Shown here piece after piece: positions 43,501 through 52,067 of a stretch of DNA of 64,000 nt (the first letter of the stretch is position 1; each line of letters begins with the position of its first letter). Both the position numbers and the translations under genes were made by a program. The notes beneath the pieces were generated by a model, which was not told where the DNA came from, did not search any database, and saw only the letters and a list, made by a program, of their open reading frames with translations. The DNA lies in assembly GCF_008017535.1 (NCBI RefSeq), contig NZ_VRUA01000008.1, positions 94,746 through 158,745 on the forward strand, written 5' to 3'. The DNA is from Ottowia flava (GTDB taxonomy: Bacteria > Pseudomonadota > Gammaproteobacteria > Burkholderiales > Burkholderiaceae_C).

Positions 43501-44799
43501 CGCATCGGCGGCACCCGCGGCAACCCGCTGGTCAATGGCACGCTGAACGCCGACGACGTCGCGCTGCGTTCGGTCGTCGATGGCCTGCAGTTTGAAGGCG
43601 GTCGCCTGCGCGCGCGGCTGGACGGCACGCGCCTGGTGATCGACGAATTCCTGCTGCGCGGCGCGGGCGAGCAAGGCAGCGGCGGCCTGCTGCGCGCCAC
43701 GGGTCAGGCGGGCCTGGTCGATGGGCGGCCGCAGGCCAGCCTGCGCGCCACGCTGGAAAAGCTGCGCGCCAGCATCCGCGCCGACCGGCAGGTCACCGTC
43801 TCGGGCAACGTGCAGGCTGCGCTGGACGGCAAGGCCATCAGCGCCGATGGCCAGTTGCGCGTGGACCAGGCGCGCATCGTGCTGCCCGACGAGAACCGGC
43901 CGTCGCTGGGCGACGACGTCATCGTGCGCGGCGCCGACGGCAAGGTGATGTACGGCAAGGAAGCGCCCGGCGCCGTGGCGCGGCCCACCAGCGCCGCAGG
44001 GCAGCAGGTGGCCCAGCGCCAGGCCCGCAGCGACGCGGCGCGCCAACGCAGCGAGGCCAAGGCGGCCGAAGGCAGCACCGAACCGCTGACGGCCAAGGTC
44101 AACGTGCAGATCGACCTGGGCGACGACTTCAGCCTGAAGGGCATGGGCATCGACACCCGGCTGGCTGGCCGGCTGACGCTGGCCGCCAATGGCCCGTTGA
44201 CGCAAATGCCCACGCTGAACGGCCGCGTGCGCACCGTGGGCGGTACCTTCCGCGCCTACGGCCAGTTCCTGACGATCCAGCGCGGCTTCGTGGTCTTCAG
44301 CGGCCAGATCGACAACCCGACGCTGGACATCGTCGCTCTGCGGCCCAACTACACCAGCGACCAGCGCGTGGGCGTGCAGGTCATGGGCAGCGCGCTGCTG
44401 CCGCGCGTGCGCCTGTATTCCGAACCCGCTTTGCCCGACAACCAAACGCTGGCCTGGCTGCTGCTGGGCCGCGCCGCGCCGAATTCGGGTGCGGAAGCCG
44501 CCATGCTGCAATCGGCCGCGCTGGCGCTGCTGGGCGGGCGCGAAGGACGGGGTCTGGCCGCCAACTTCGGCCTCGACGAGCTGAGCTTCTCGGGCGGCGG
44601 AGACGGTGCCATCGACAGCGCCAGCGTGACGCTGGGCAAGCGCCTCTCCGACAAGCTGTACGCCGCGTACGAGCACAGCCTGGCCGGTGCCAGCGGCACG
44701 CTGATGATCTTCTACGAGCTGTCGCGCCGCTGGACGCTGCGCGGGCAGGCCGGGGAGAACTCGGCGGTCGACCTGATCTACCGGCTGAGCTTCGACTGA
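40513..44799 (+). CDS. tamB: Translocation and assembly module TamB (DUF490)
   Basis: A 1428-residue inner-membrane-anchored periplasmic protein. Residues about 46-70 form a membrane helix; the bulk is a beta-rich AsmA-like tube, with the DUF490/TamB domain in the last about 350 residues (PLTQMPTLNGRVRTVGGTF, LRPNYTSDQRVGVQVMGS, LLLGRAAPNSGAE). Two Ala/Pro/Ser-rich low-complexity stretches interrupt it at about 278-330 and 450-490. The ATG overlaps the tamA stop. Residues about 15-36 of the cytoplasmic tail are encoded by a dispersed repeat. Confidence 0.93.
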   Translation: MTEGTPAEATSATTDAINSEAACADGSRAAGQNHSKAPPPRRRGPLRWLLWAALALLLLLALALGGVWIWAGSEGSLATALRLAGAQQPLVTDEVTGTVRGGGKVRRLVWDKAGLRVEVHDAELLWTPAALLRRTLQIDQLSASRIVVDDQRPKGEPSAGPPASLALPLNIEVKALRAGELRWAGPPPYALSDIAGRFAYDGKAHALDLDSAHIEGGQYRARARITAHAPVSLDVALAGALTAPVPGAEAPVPLTLQATLAGPLTEMRAQADLQAAPAAPGASAPAIPALPAPAGSATSSASAPAPAASAPAAPPAGAASGASPSEIPEAHATARLTPWGAQPLPEAHARVRALDLGAIWAQAPQTHLTGTVDVRPIDGAAKDAAGWVVDADLVNRGAGPWDQRRLPLDRLLADLSWQGGVATVRSLKAELGGGTVESTGRWAQPPATPASAAAAPSSGASATPAPGASAPASTASVPATTTAAAGRWSLDTRIQGVNPAALHSQLAAFPIDGTATVAGEGEAVDFDIALQARPARATAPSRRGESASEALARDLRAVRLRDAQAKGRWVDGLLALSQLRVRTDDAELAGSAQVRPGAVDQLGGQADLRLTAPGAAVQVKGELQPTSGAGTLQAQLQDAARALAWAQKLPGANQALAGAHAKGSARLDGSWRGGWRDPTVQAQLTAPSLDWTPPSTKSAATATPIQLRAVDAQLKGKLAQADLTLQGQVMQGERQLDLRLAASGGRTTPNASLAASSWRSQVSRLQASVRDPALGEGAWQAATTAPVPLSWSPAQGGQFEAGAGELTLTSPAPASQARVAWGPARWRGGELTTTGRITGLPLQWVERFAGSEMQAAGVTGNVIFNGDWDAALGRTLRVTANLARASGDISILTTDGATGVQSRVAAGLRDARLTLTSQGQALQLRLLWDSERAGTVNGQVRTELSTQRGAEGQTQWSWPESAPLQGELKARLPQISAWSVLAPPGWRLRGALAADARIGGTRGNPLVNGTLNADDVALRSVVDGLQFEGGRLRARLDGTRLVIDEFLLRGAGEQGSGGLLRATGQAGLVDGRPQASLRATLEKLRASIRADRQVTVSGNVQAALDGKAISADGQLRVDQARIVLPDENRPSLGDDVIVRGADGKVMYGKEAPGAVARPTSAAGQQVAQRQARSDAARQRSEAKAAEGSTEPLTAKVNVQIDLGDDFSLKGMGIDTRLAGRLTLAANGPLTQMPTLNGRVRTVGGTFRAYGQFLTIQRGFVVFSGQIDNPTLDIVALRPNYTSDQRVGVQVMGSALLPRVRLYSEPALPDNQTLAWLLLGRAAPNSGAEAAMLQSAALALLGGREGRGLAANFGLDELSFSGGGDGAIDSASVTLGKRLSDKLYAAYEHSLAGASGTLMIFYELSRRWTLRGQAGENSAVDLIYRLSFD
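40556..40615 (-). repeat. Dispersed repeat, copy 16, inside tamB
   Basis: GCTATCAATTCAGAAGCTGC, CTGCGCTGATGGCTCTAGGG, CTGCAGGCCAAAAT. Encodes the N-terminal cytoplasmic tail before the membrane helix. Confidence 0.85.
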
Positions 44800-44880
44800 G
44801 CGGCGCGGGGTCCGTTCGGAGGTGGCCCGCAACCTACGATTAAAGCAAGGTGGACTGCTGCCGGTTTCGTGGACACCGGC

Positions 44881-45737
44881 CTAAGCTTTTAGAGCTTTCT
44901 CGAACTCTATCGGACTGACGTAGCCGAGCGTCGAATGGCGACGCGTCGAGTTGTAGAACCGTTCGATGTAGTCGAACACGTCAGCACGAGCCTGCTGCCT
45001 GGAGCGATACACCTTTCTGGCCGTGCGCTCGATCTTCAATGAACTGAAGAAGCTCTCCATCGCCGAGTTGTCCCAGACCTCGCCCGCGCGGCTCATGCTG
45101 CAGGTGATGCCTTGCTCCTTGAGCAGTTGCTGGAAGTGCTCGCTGGTGTACTGGCTGCCCTGGTCCGAGTGATGCAGCAACGCCACCGGCTTGCCCCGGC
45201 GCCACACGGCCATCATCAACGCATCGGCCACGAGTTGCGAGGTCATGCTGTCCTGCATCGACCAGCCAACGATGCGACGCGAGTGCAGATCCAGCACCGC
45301 AGCGGCATACAACCAGCCCTCGGCCGTCCAGATGTAGGTGAGTCGGCCACCCACTTCTGGTTGGGCGCGTCGGCCTGGAACTGACGGTCCAACACGTTGT
45401 CGGCGATGGCGCTGCGCTGGCCTCGGTCCTGCGGCAAGCCTCGACGTCGTGGCCTCGCGCGCAGGGCCTGTTCTCGCATGAGCCGTTCAATGCGATGCAA
45501 TCCGCATCGTTGACCCAGTGCCAGCACGTCATGCCACACGCGCCGGGGGCCATAGGTGCGGTCACTGCCCAGAAAGCTCTGACGCACCTGGCTGCCAAGC
45601 ACCTCGTCTTGCAGGCTGCGTTGGCTTTGAGGCCTGCTGAGCCACGCATAAAAGCCACTTCGCGAGACACCGAGCGCCTCGCAAATCAAATTGACCGGCC
45701 AGGCCCCTCGGTGTTTCGCCACGAAGCCGAACTTCAC
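44881..45737 (-). pseudogene. IS3-family transposase orfB (integrase core), frameshifted
   Basis: The N-terminal part (45737 to about 45345) reads MKFGFVAKHRGAWPVNLICEA... to PNQKWVAD. The C-terminal part continues in another frame with LTYIWTAEGWLYAAAVLDLHSRRIVGW, HHSDQGSQYTSEHF and ends RRHSTLGYVSPIEFE. The DDE residues D (VLDLHSR), D (HHSDQGSQ) and E (NSAMESFFSSLK) are all present. Exactly one base is missing at about 45341, where the family has WVADFTYIWT. Without frameshifting no full transposase is made. Confidence 0.88.
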
Positions 45738-46130
45738 ATCGACTCCTTGGCAAAGTAGGCCGCAGCTTTCTTCAAGATGTCGCGCTCCATCTTGAGCTTA
45801 ACGACTTCCTTGCGCAGCCGGGCTATTTCAGCGTCCTGGACCGCCTGCTTGCCATGGCCCGGGAAGGCCAACTGAGGCGCCTCACGCAACTCGCGAACCC
45901 ACTTGCGCAACACGTTCTCGTGCACGTCCAGGTCCTTGCACGCACGCCGCTGTCGACCTCGACACGCTTGACCCATTCATGCAGCGTTTGCGGCACGCAG
46001 CCAATCTTGGGGGCAATGGATTCAATGGCGGCCCACAACGATGGGTACTCATCACGGTGCTCCTGCACCATCCTCACGCCCGCTCACGGACCTCGGGCGA
46101 GAACTTGTTCGACTTGCTCATGGCTCAATC
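45734..46130 (-). pseudogene. IS3-family orfA remnants, probable fusion of two orfA types
   Basis: From 46130 the frame begins [15 protein letters not shown], stops after a 1-base loss at about 46083, and resumes as [20 protein letters not shown] ... [17 protein letters not shown]. At about 45950 it switches frame to [18 protein letters not shown] ... LKMERDILKKAAAYFAKESM. Both parts contain a helix-turn-helix recognition segment (LHEWVKR and VLRKWVRE), which a single orfA would not. This suggests fusion of two different elements. Confidence 0.75.
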
Positions 46131-46168
46131 CTCTCAGAGTGTTGAGCCTCCGCGAATCCCGGGGCGAT

Positions 46169-46318
46169 TCAGTTTTCTCGGCCAGCCCAGCGATACTTGA
46201 GCCGCCACCACTTTCCGCCTGACGGTGCGACCTCCAGATAAAGACCCTCGCCGTCGAACAGCTTGCGAGCCTTCTCGCTGGGCTTGGCGGCGCGAATTGC
46301 GGTATCCGTGAGGGGCAT
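46169..46318 (-). pseudogene. Tyrosine integrase, N-terminal fragment (49 aa), cut by the IS
   Basis: MPLTDTAIRAAKPSEKARKL with FDGEGLYLEVAPSGGKWWRLKY is the arm-DNA-binding start (DUF4102) of P4-type integrases that insert into tRNA genes. The frame ends in a TGA contributed by the IS end. It lies 163 bp from the 3' end of tRNA-Pro, the normal place for such an integrase. No other genes of the former island remain here. Confidence 0.85.
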
Positions 46319-46387
46319 GGGGGCAACTCCGAGGGGTTCGGGGGCAACAGGCAGGAATGTTGCCCCCATTATTGCCCGGTTGCCCCC
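46319..46387. promoter_or_regulatory. Four copies of a 9-bp motif upstream of the integrase
   Basis: GGGGGCAAC at 46319 and 46340, and its reverse complement GTTGCCCCC at 46359 and 46379, spaced about 20 bp apart. The layout fits arm-type integrase binding sites or an autoregulatory operator at the element end. The rest of 46388-46481 shows nothing clear. Confidence 0.6.
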
Positions 46388-46481
46388 GCTCTTTGGCGGA
46401 CGCTGGCGACCGCAAAAACGCGGTTTCCCCAAGAGAAATCCGCCAGACCCGGTTGACTACGGATGCTGGCGGATGAAGTAA

Positions 46482-46558
46482 TGGTCGGCGTGGCGGGATT
46501 CGAACTCGCGACCCCTTGCACCCCATGCAAGTGCGCTACCAGGCTGCGCTACACGCCG
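46482..46558 (-). tRNA. tRNA-Pro(GGG)
   Basis: On the minus strand a 77-nt cloverleaf: acceptor CGGCGTG/CACGCCG, D-arm with AGCCTGGTAGC, anticodon stem and loop TTGCATGGGGTGCAA with anticodon GGG, T-arm GAGTTCGAATCCC, discriminator A and an encoded CCA end. A truncated integrase follows its 3' end. Confidence 0.95.
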
Positions 46559-46570
46559 ACAAGCCTTGCA

Positions 46571-47047
46571 TTATAGCGTGACAGAATGCCCCGTTTCGGG
46601 CGCAGTCAGCATTTCTCGAATCTCAAGCAGTTCTCGCACCACGAGGTCCAATCGGGCTGCTGGAGCGGCGTTCGCGTCATTTGACGAGGATTCGTCGAGT
46701 TGTGGCTCACCGTCCACCGAGAACGGATCTACCGGCGTCGTCGCACCTGCCGGCTCGCCCGTCGGCACGCCTGGCCGGCCGCGCAGGGCGGCATCCAACT
46801 CTTGCAGTCTCGTACGCGCGCCGCTGATGGTGAATCCCTGGTCGTAGAGCAATTCTCGGATCCGCCGGATCATCAGCACTTCGTGGTGCTGGTAGTAGCG
46901 CCGGTTACCGCGCCGCTTCATGGGGCGCAGTTGGGTGAACTCCTGTTCCCAGTACCGCAGGACGTGAGGTTTCACGCCGCACAGATCACCCACCTCACCA
47001 ATGGTGAAGTAGCGCTTGGCAGGGATGGGAGGCAGTGAGGATTCCAT
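46571..47047 (-). CDS. MerR family regulator next to ihfA
   Basis: A 158-residue MerR-type protein. The N-terminal winged helix is clear (YFTIGEVGDLCGVKPHVLRYWEQEF, then RRYYQHHEVLMIRRIRELLYDQGF). The C-terminal part is short, Pro/Ser-rich and has no Cys or effector domain, as in the MerR gene that follows ihfA in many betaproteobacteria. The regulated genes are unknown. tRNA-Pro follows 12 bp downstream. Confidence 0.9.
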   Translation of the reverse strand: MESSLPPIPAKRYFTIGEVGDLCGVKPHVLRYWEQEFTQLRPMKRRGNRRYYQHHEVLMIRRIRELLYDQGFTISGARTRLQELDAALRGRPGVPTGEPAGATTPVDPFSVDGEPQLDESSSNDANAAPAARLDLVVRELLEIREMLTAPETGHSVTL

Positions 47048-47174
47048 GAACCGGGTTCGGCGCGAGCAGCGGTGGAGATTAGCCGATGTTGCCCTGATCA
47101 GCTACATAGCAATCCACATGCGCTGGCGCGGCAACAACCGACAGCAGTTGCCGGCAATGCGTCACACGCTGTGA

Positions 47175-47519
47175 TCAGGACGCGTCGTCCTGCAGCATTT
47201 CCTTGAGCTTCTGGCTGGGATGAAAGGTCACGACGCGCCGCGCAGCAATCGGAATGAGCTCACCGGTGCGCGGATTGCGGCCCGGCCGGGGGGCTTTCAC
47301 GCGCATCTGAAAGTTGCCGAAGCCCGACAGTTTGACGTCGTCACCAGCCACCAGGCACGCGCCGATCAGATCATAGAATGCGTCCACCATGTCCTTGGAT
47401 TCGCGCTTGTTCAAGCCGATCTGTTCGTAGAGCATGTCGGCCAATTGCGCCTTGGTCAGCGCCGTCGTCTCCAGGCTGTCCACCGCCAGTGCCAGCATGT
47501 CGTCTGCGTTTTCTGCCAT
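47175..47519 (-). CDS. ihfA: Integration host factor alpha subunit
   Basis: A 114-residue DNA-bending protein of the HU/IHF family; [25 protein letters not shown] at the start, the core [26 protein letters not shown] with the DNA-contacting beta arm, and [12 protein letters not shown]. It has an N-terminal extension of about 15 residues and a short acidic tail, both common in this group. It lies directly after pheT, the usual position, and partners with IhfB. Confidence 0.96.
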   Translation of the reverse strand: MAENADDMLALAVDSLETTALTKAQLADMLYEQIGLNKRESKDMVDAFYDLIGACLVAGDDVKLSGFGNFQMRVKAPRPGRNPRTGELIPIAARRVVTFHPSQKLKEMLQDDAS

Positions 47520-47545
47520 CGCTCTCTCCTCTCACGCCGTCAGCA

Positions 47546-49993
47546 TCAGGTCCGCAAGCGGGCACCGACATCTGACTGCAGTTGGCCCAGTACCTCCTGA
47601 ACCGCAGCGTCAATGCGCTCATCGGTCAACGACTCCTGACCACCGTCCAGTATCAGCCGAACGGCCAGCGATTTCTCGTCCGCAGCGACCGCCCCGCCCG
47701 CATCGGTACCCGCCTTTGGACGGTAGATATCGAACAGCGTCGCACTGCGCAGCATGGCCGCAGACGGCGCAGCGTGAATCGAACGCATCAACTGCGCATG
47801 CGTGACCGATTCTTTGACCACGACGGCGATGTCGCGCTCCACGGCTTGCTGACGCGGTAGGACGGCCGCCACTGGGAGCGCGTGGTCAAGCACCTCGTCG
47901 AGCGCCAGTTCAAACAGCACGGGCGCATGTGACAACTCCCATTGCTGCCGCCAGCGGGGATGCAATTCGCCCACATGCCCGATGACCTGCCCGTTCACCA
48001 GCACGCGTGCGCAACGCCCAGGGTGCATGGTGGGGTGGGTGTCTGCCTCGAACTGCGGCTTTCGCGGGCTCAGCAAGGCTTCGACGTCACCCTTGACGTC
48101 GTAGAAATCTGCAGGTGGCTGCTTGCCTGCCCAGCCCTGCTGCGTTGCTGGGCCGTACACCGCCCCCGCGATCCGCATGGGCTGCGCTACGCCGGCCACA
48201 TCGTCCGCGCCGGTACGGGTGCCCGCATCGCGCCGGAAAACGCGGCCCACTTCAAACACGCGCAGGCGATCTGCACGGCGGTCCGTGTTGCGCTTGATGA
48301 CTTGGAGCAAGGATGCCAGCAGGCTCGAGCGCATCACGTTCAGCTGGCTGGCGATGGGGTTCAGCAGGCGCACTGGGTCGGTGTTGCCAGCCAGGTCGCG
48401 CTCCCACGCTTCGTCCACAAAGCTGAAGTTGATCGTCTCCAGATAGCCGAGCTTGGCCATCGCGTGGCGCACTTCAAAGCGGCCATGGCGCGCTTCGGAG
48501 CGCACGCGCGGCGTGATCGGCGCCAACGGCGCGGTTTCCGGCAGGTTCTGATAACCGATCAGGCGCGCCACCTCTTCGATCAGGTCCTCTTCGATCTTCA
48601 GATCGAACCGGTACGGTGGCGGCGTAACCGTCAGCGTGCCCTGGCCTTCGGTGAAGGGCAGTTGCAGGCGCTGCATCACTTCGGCGCACTGCGCCTGCGA
48701 CAGCGGCATGCCGATCACCTTGGCGGCGCGCGCCACGCGCAGGGTGACGGGCTGAGGCACCACGGTGTTGGGCGCCTGGTCGTCGACCGGGCCAAACGAA
48801 GTTTCGGGCGTGCCGCAGATATCCAGAATCAAGCGGCTGAGATGCTCGATGTGCGCGACCGTCAGCTCGGGGTCCACACCGCGCTCGAAGCGGTGGCCCG
48901 CGTCGGTGGCAAAGTTGAAGCGGCGCGAACGGCCAGCCACCGCGTCGGGCCACCAGAAGGCGGCTTCGACATATACGTTGCGCGTGTCGTCCGACACGGC
49001 GGTGGCGTCGCCGCCCATGATGCCGGCCAGCGATTCCACCTCGCGGTCGTCGGCGATCACGCCCACCGATTCGTCCAGGGTGACAGTGTTGCCGTTCAGC
49101 AGCTTGAGCTGCTCGCCCGGGCGGCCCCAGCGCACGTCCAGGCCGCCGTGGATCTTGTCCAGATCGAAGATGTGGCTGGGCCGGCCGTACTCGAACATCA
49201 CGTAGTTGGAGATGTCGACCAGCGGCGCCACGCTGCGCTGGCCGCAGCGCGCCAGCCGGTCCACCATCCACGCAGGCGTTCTTGCTTGTGTGTTGACGTT
49301 GCGGATCACGCGACCGGAGAAGCGCCCGCACAGGTCGGTGGCGCTGATCTTCACGGGCAGCAAGTCGGCGTTGCCCACGGCGACGGGCGGGAAGCTTGGC
49401 GTCTTCAGCGGCGCACCAGTGAGCGCCGACAGCTCGCGCGCCACACCGTACACGCTCAGCGCGTGACCCAGGTTGGGCGTCAGCTTGAGCGTGAAGACCG
49501 CGTCGTCCAGCTTCATCGCCTCGCGGATGTTCTGGCCCAGCGGTAGGTCGGCCGGCAGCTCCAGCAGGCCACCGTGATCGTCAGACAGATGCAGCTCGCT
49601 CGCCGAGCACAGCATGCCCTGGCTTTCCACGCCGCGCAGCTTGCCCAGCTGGATCTTGAACGGCTTACCGTGGGATTTTTCGTCGTTTGCGGGCGGCAAC
49701 TCGGCCCCGACCATCGCGCACGGCACCTTGATGCCGACGCGCGCGTTGGGCGCGCCGCACACGATGTTCAGCAGCTCGGGCTGGCCCACGTCGACCTGGC
49801 ACACGCGCAGGCGATCGGCGTTGGGGTGCTGCTCGGCGGCCTTGATCTCACCCACCACCACGCCGGTGAAAGGCGGGGCCACGGGGCGGATCTCTTCGAC
49901 CTCGAAGCCGCCCATGGTCAGCACGTCGGCGAGTTGTTCGGTGTTCAGCGCGGGGTTGCAGAACTCGCGCAGCCAGGATTCAGGAAATTGCAT
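47546..49993 (-). CDS. pheT: Phenylalanyl-tRNA synthetase beta chain
   Basis: An 815-residue beta subunit, slightly longer than the E. coli protein. It shows the N-terminal tRNA-binding domain (EIKAAEQHPNADRLRVCQVD), the B3/B4 editing region, B5 (VTPPPYRFDLKIEEDLIEEVARLIG), the catalytic-like core (GYLETINFSFV) and the C-terminal ferredoxin-fold anticodon domain (RDIAVVVKESVTHAQLM to SLTDERIDAAVQEVLG). It works with PheS as an alpha2-beta2 enzyme. Confidence 0.97.
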   Translation of the reverse strand: MQFPESWLREFCNPALNTEQLADVLTMGGFEVEEIRPVAPPFTGVVVGEIKAAEQHPNADRLRVCQVDVGQPELLNIVCGAPNARVGIKVPCAMVGAELPPANDEKSHGKPFKIQLGKLRGVESQGMLCSASELHLSDDHGGLLELPADLPLGQNIREAMKLDDAVFTLKLTPNLGHALSVYGVARELSALTGAPLKTPSFPPVAVGNADLLPVKISATDLCGRFSGRVIRNVNTQARTPAWMVDRLARCGQRSVAPLVDISNYVMFEYGRPSHIFDLDKIHGGLDVRWGRPGEQLKLLNGNTVTLDESVGVIADDREVESLAGIMGGDATAVSDDTRNVYVEAAFWWPDAVAGRSRRFNFATDAGHRFERGVDPELTVAHIEHLSRLILDICGTPETSFGPVDDQAPNTVVPQPVTLRVARAAKVIGMPLSQAQCAEVMQRLQLPFTEGQGTLTVTPPPYRFDLKIEEDLIEEVARLIGYQNLPETAPLAPITPRVRSEARHGRFEVRHAMAKLGYLETINFSFVDEAWERDLAGNTDPVRLLNPIASQLNVMRSSLLASLLQVIKRNTDRRADRLRVFEVGRVFRRDAGTRTGADDVAGVAQPMRIAGAVYGPATQQGWAGKQPPADFYDVKGDVEALLSPRKPQFEADTHPTMHPGRCARVLVNGQVIGHVGELHPRWRQQWELSHAPVLFELALDEVLDHALPVAAVLPRQQAVERDIAVVVKESVTHAQLMRSIHAAPSAAMLRSATLFDIYRPKAGTDAGGAVAADEKSLAVRLILDGGQESLTDERIDAAVQEVLGQLQSDVGARLRT

Positions 49994-50017
49994 GGCAGAT
50001 CAGGAACGGCGGTGATC

Positions 50018-50078
50018 AAATATCATTTTGATAGCTGGTTGCGCTTGTTGTTGGCCGATTTCAGACACTTTCGCCTTG
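50018..50078 (-). repeat. Dispersed repeat, copy 17, between pheS and pheT
   Basis: ATATCATTTTGATAGCTGG, TTGCGCTTGTTGTTGGCCGA, TTTCAG. It lies in the pheS-pheT gap of the operon; a partial plus-oriented copy (AAATCAGCGCGGCCAGCTAT) follows at about 50090-50109. Confidence 0.8.
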
Positions 50079-50128
50079 AATCTCTTGCCAAATCAGCGCG
50101 GCCAGCTATGCTTTTTGAGAAGGATGTC

Positions 50129-51202
50129 TCAGCGAAACTGCGACAGGAATCGCACATCGCCATCGAAGAACTGGCGCAGGTCGTTCACCCCGTAGCGCAA
50201 CATGGCCAGGCGGTCGATGCCCGAGCCGAAGGCAAAGCCGATGAATCGCTCGGGATCCAGCCCCATGTTGCGCACCACCTGCGGGTGTACCTGGCCAGAG
50301 CCGGACACTTCCAGCCACTTGCCGGCCAGCGGGCCGCTTTGGAACTGGATGTCGATCTCGGCGCTGGGCTCGGTGAACGGGAAGTAGCTCGGGCGAAAGC
50401 GCAGGATCAGGTCGTCCGTCTCAAAGAACGCCTTGCAGAAATTGAGGTACGTGACCTTCAGGTCCTTGAAGCTCACGTTTTCGCCCAGCCACAGGCCTTC
50501 AACCTGGTGGAACATGGGCGAGTGCGTGGCGTCGTTGTCCACGCGGTACGTGCGGCCCGGCACGATCACGCGCACTTCGGGCATGTCGCCGCGCATCAGC
50601 GCCGCCGCGTGCTTCTTGGCGTGCGCGGTGGCGTAGCGGATCTGCATCGGGCTCGTGTGCGTGCGCAGGCAGTAGGGCTGGCCGTCCTCGTCGGTCATGT
50701 CGACGTAGAAGGTGTCCTGCATCGATCGCGCCGGGTGGTTGGGCGGGTTATTCAACGCGGTGAAGTTGAACCAGTCGTTTTCGATCTCGGGACCGTCGCC
50801 CACGTCGAAACCCATGCTGGTGAAGATCTGTTCGATGCGCTCCCACGCACGGCTGATCGGGTGCAGGCCGCCCTGCCCGCGCTGGCGGCCCGGCAGGGTG
50901 ACGTCGAGCGCCTCGGCCTGCAGCTGGCGGTCCAGCTCGGCGTCGGCCAGGGCCTGGCGGCGCGCGGTCAGCGCGGCTTCGATCGCCTGTTTGACCTGGT
51001 TGATGGCGGCGCCGCGTGTCTTTTTCTCGTCGACGCTGAGTTGGGCCATGCCCTTCATCAGTTCGGTCACGCGGCCCGACTTGCCCAGAAACTGCGCCTT
51101 GGCGTTCTCGAGATCGGCGGGGGCGTGCGCGCGGGCAAACGCCTCGGCGGCGCTTTGGACCAGTTCGTCCAGGTCGGGGGCGGCGACAGTCGGGGCGTTC
51201 AT
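50129..51202 (-). CDS. pheS: Phenylalanyl-tRNA synthetase alpha chain
   Basis: A 357-residue catalytic subunit. An N-terminal coiled coil ([20 protein letters not shown]) for tRNA binding is followed by class II motifs: [62 protein letters not shown], and motif 3 [18 protein letters not shown]. The start at 51202 ([10 protein letters not shown]) fits; a longer form starting at 51274 would include repeat-derived sequence. Confidence 0.97.
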   Translation of the reverse strand: MNAPTVAAPDLDELVQSAAEAFARAHAPADLENAKAQFLGKSGRVTELMKGMAQLSVDEKKTRGAAINQVKQAIEAALTARRQALADAELDRQLQAEALDVTLPGRQRGQGGLHPISRAWERIEQIFTSMGFDVGDGPEIENDWFNFTALNNPPNHPARSMQDTFYVDMTDEDGQPYCLRTHTSPMQIRYATAHAKKHAAALMRGDMPEVRVIVPGRTYRVDNDATHSPMFHQVEGLWLGENVSFKDLKVTYLNFCKAFFETDDLILRFRPSYFPFTEPSAEIDIQFQSGPLAGKWLEVSGSGQVHPQVVRNMGLDPERFIGFAFGSGIDRLAMLRYGVNDLRQFFDGDVRFLSQFR

Positions 51203-51244
51203 CGGCGGCAACTCTTGAAAATCTGAAAATGAAAAAGGGATTGA

Positions 51245-51302
51245 AGCCAAATCGGCCTCAACCCCTAGAACCACCGGCGCAGGCAGCTACTGAATCAATA
51301 GT
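51245..51302 (+). repeat. Dispersed repeat, copy 19, between rplT and pheS
   Basis: AAGCCAAATCGGCCTCAACC, CCTAGAACCACCGGCGCAGG, CAGCTACTG, N, ATAGTA. It is in the transcribed spacer of the operon. Confidence 0.85.
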
Positions 51303-51323
51303 ATCTGCGCGGCGGCAACGGCA

Positions 51324-51680
51324 TCAGGCCAGTTGGGCCTTGGCCTGTGCAACGATGCTGGCGAAAGCCGCCTTGTCGTGCACGGCGATATCGGCCAGGA
51401 CCTTGCGGTCCAGCGTGATGCCAGCTTTGTTCATACCGTTGATGAACTGGCTGTAGGTCAGGCCCAGTTCACGCGTAGCGGCGTTGATACGGGCGATCCA
51501 CAGACGGCGGAACACGCGCTTCTTGTTGCGGCGGTCACGGTAGGCGTATTGGCCCGCCTTCATCACCGCCTGCTTGGCAACACGGTAGACGTTCTTGCGG
51601 CGGCCGCGGAAACCCTTGGCGAGGGCCAGTACCTTCTTGTGACGAGCGCGAGCGGTCACACCACGTTTGACGCGAGGCAT
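51324..51680 (-). CDS. rplT: 50S ribosomal protein L20
   Basis: A 118-residue L20 with the family start [38 protein letters not shown], and the central [21 protein letters not shown]20 starts assembly of the large subunit and in many bacteria represses rpmI-rplT translation by binding the leader mRNA. It follows rpmI by 26 bp. Confidence 0.98.
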   Translation of the reverse strand: MPRVKRGVTARARHKKVLALAKGFRGRRKNVYRVAKQAVMKAGQYAYRDRRNKKRVFRRLWIARINAATRELGLTYSQFINGMNKAGITLDRKVLADIAVHDKAAFASIVAQAKAQLA

Positions 51681-51706
51681 AGTAGTTCTCCTTGTCCGTC
51701 AGTTGA

Positions 51707-51910
51707 TCAAAGGCCAGCGAAGGGCAGCATTTGTGCCATGTGACCGAGGTTGGTCTCATGCACATTCACCGCACCGCGCAGGTGGCGCTTGTTCTTGGTG
51801 GTCTTCTTGGTCAGGATGTGACGCTTGAAGGCTTGACCGCGCTTGACGGTGCCACCGGGACGGACGCGAAAACGCTTCTTCGCGCTGCTCTTGGTCTTCA
51901 TTTTGGGCAT
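51707..51910 (-). CDS. rpmI: 50S ribosomal protein L35
   Basis: A 67-residue L35: [14 protein letters not shown], then [19 protein letters not shown] and [20 protein letters not shown]. The start at 51910 has AAAGGAG about 8 nt upstream; an in-frame ATG two codons earlier is less likely. It lies between infC and rplT as in most bacteria. Confidence 0.97.
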   Translation of the reverse strand: MPKMKTKSSAKKRFRVRPGGTVKRGQAFKRHILTKKTTKNKRHLRGAVNVHETNLGHMAQMLPFAGL

Positions 51911-52067
51911 TTGCATGCTCCTTTTCGTTGTGCTCGCGAGGCGTGCGCTGCAACTTGCCGCGCCCTTGGAGGCCCCGAGCCACTTCTTGTGGCAGGCCTT
52001 CCAGCCTGCCCGTTCGCCTGCCGGGGCCACAGCCCCGCCAAACCAATCTTGTTCTGTCCGCCGCGCT
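51911..52067 (-). promoter_or_regulatory. Structured spacer between infC and rpmI (possible L20 control region)
   Basis: A 157-nt leader without a gene. Two stem-loops are visible, GGCAGGC-N6-GCCTGCC (51991-52010) and CGGGGC-N4-GCCCCG (52022-52037). In other bacteria the rpmI leader is the site of L20 autoregulation; that it does so here is inference. Confidence 0.4.

Larger units (their letters stand above)
44851..46171 (-). mobile_element. Decayed, apparently hybrid IS3-family element
   Basis: The left end (TGGACTGCTGCCGGTTTCGT, 44851) looks like an IS3-type terminal repeat next to orfB. The right end (46171, reading TGAATCGCCCCGGGATTCGC inward on the minus strand) looks like the end of a different IS3 subgroup and is not its inverted copy. 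Between them orfA seems to be a fusion of two different orfA genes, and both orfA and orfB carry frameshifts. I read it as two fused IS remnants, not an active element. Confidence 0.75.

Noticed and set aside
47098..47130. Repeat copy between merR and ihfA
   Set aside because: AGCTAC and ATAGC are present but the CTGCGC core and flanks do not follow the family order.
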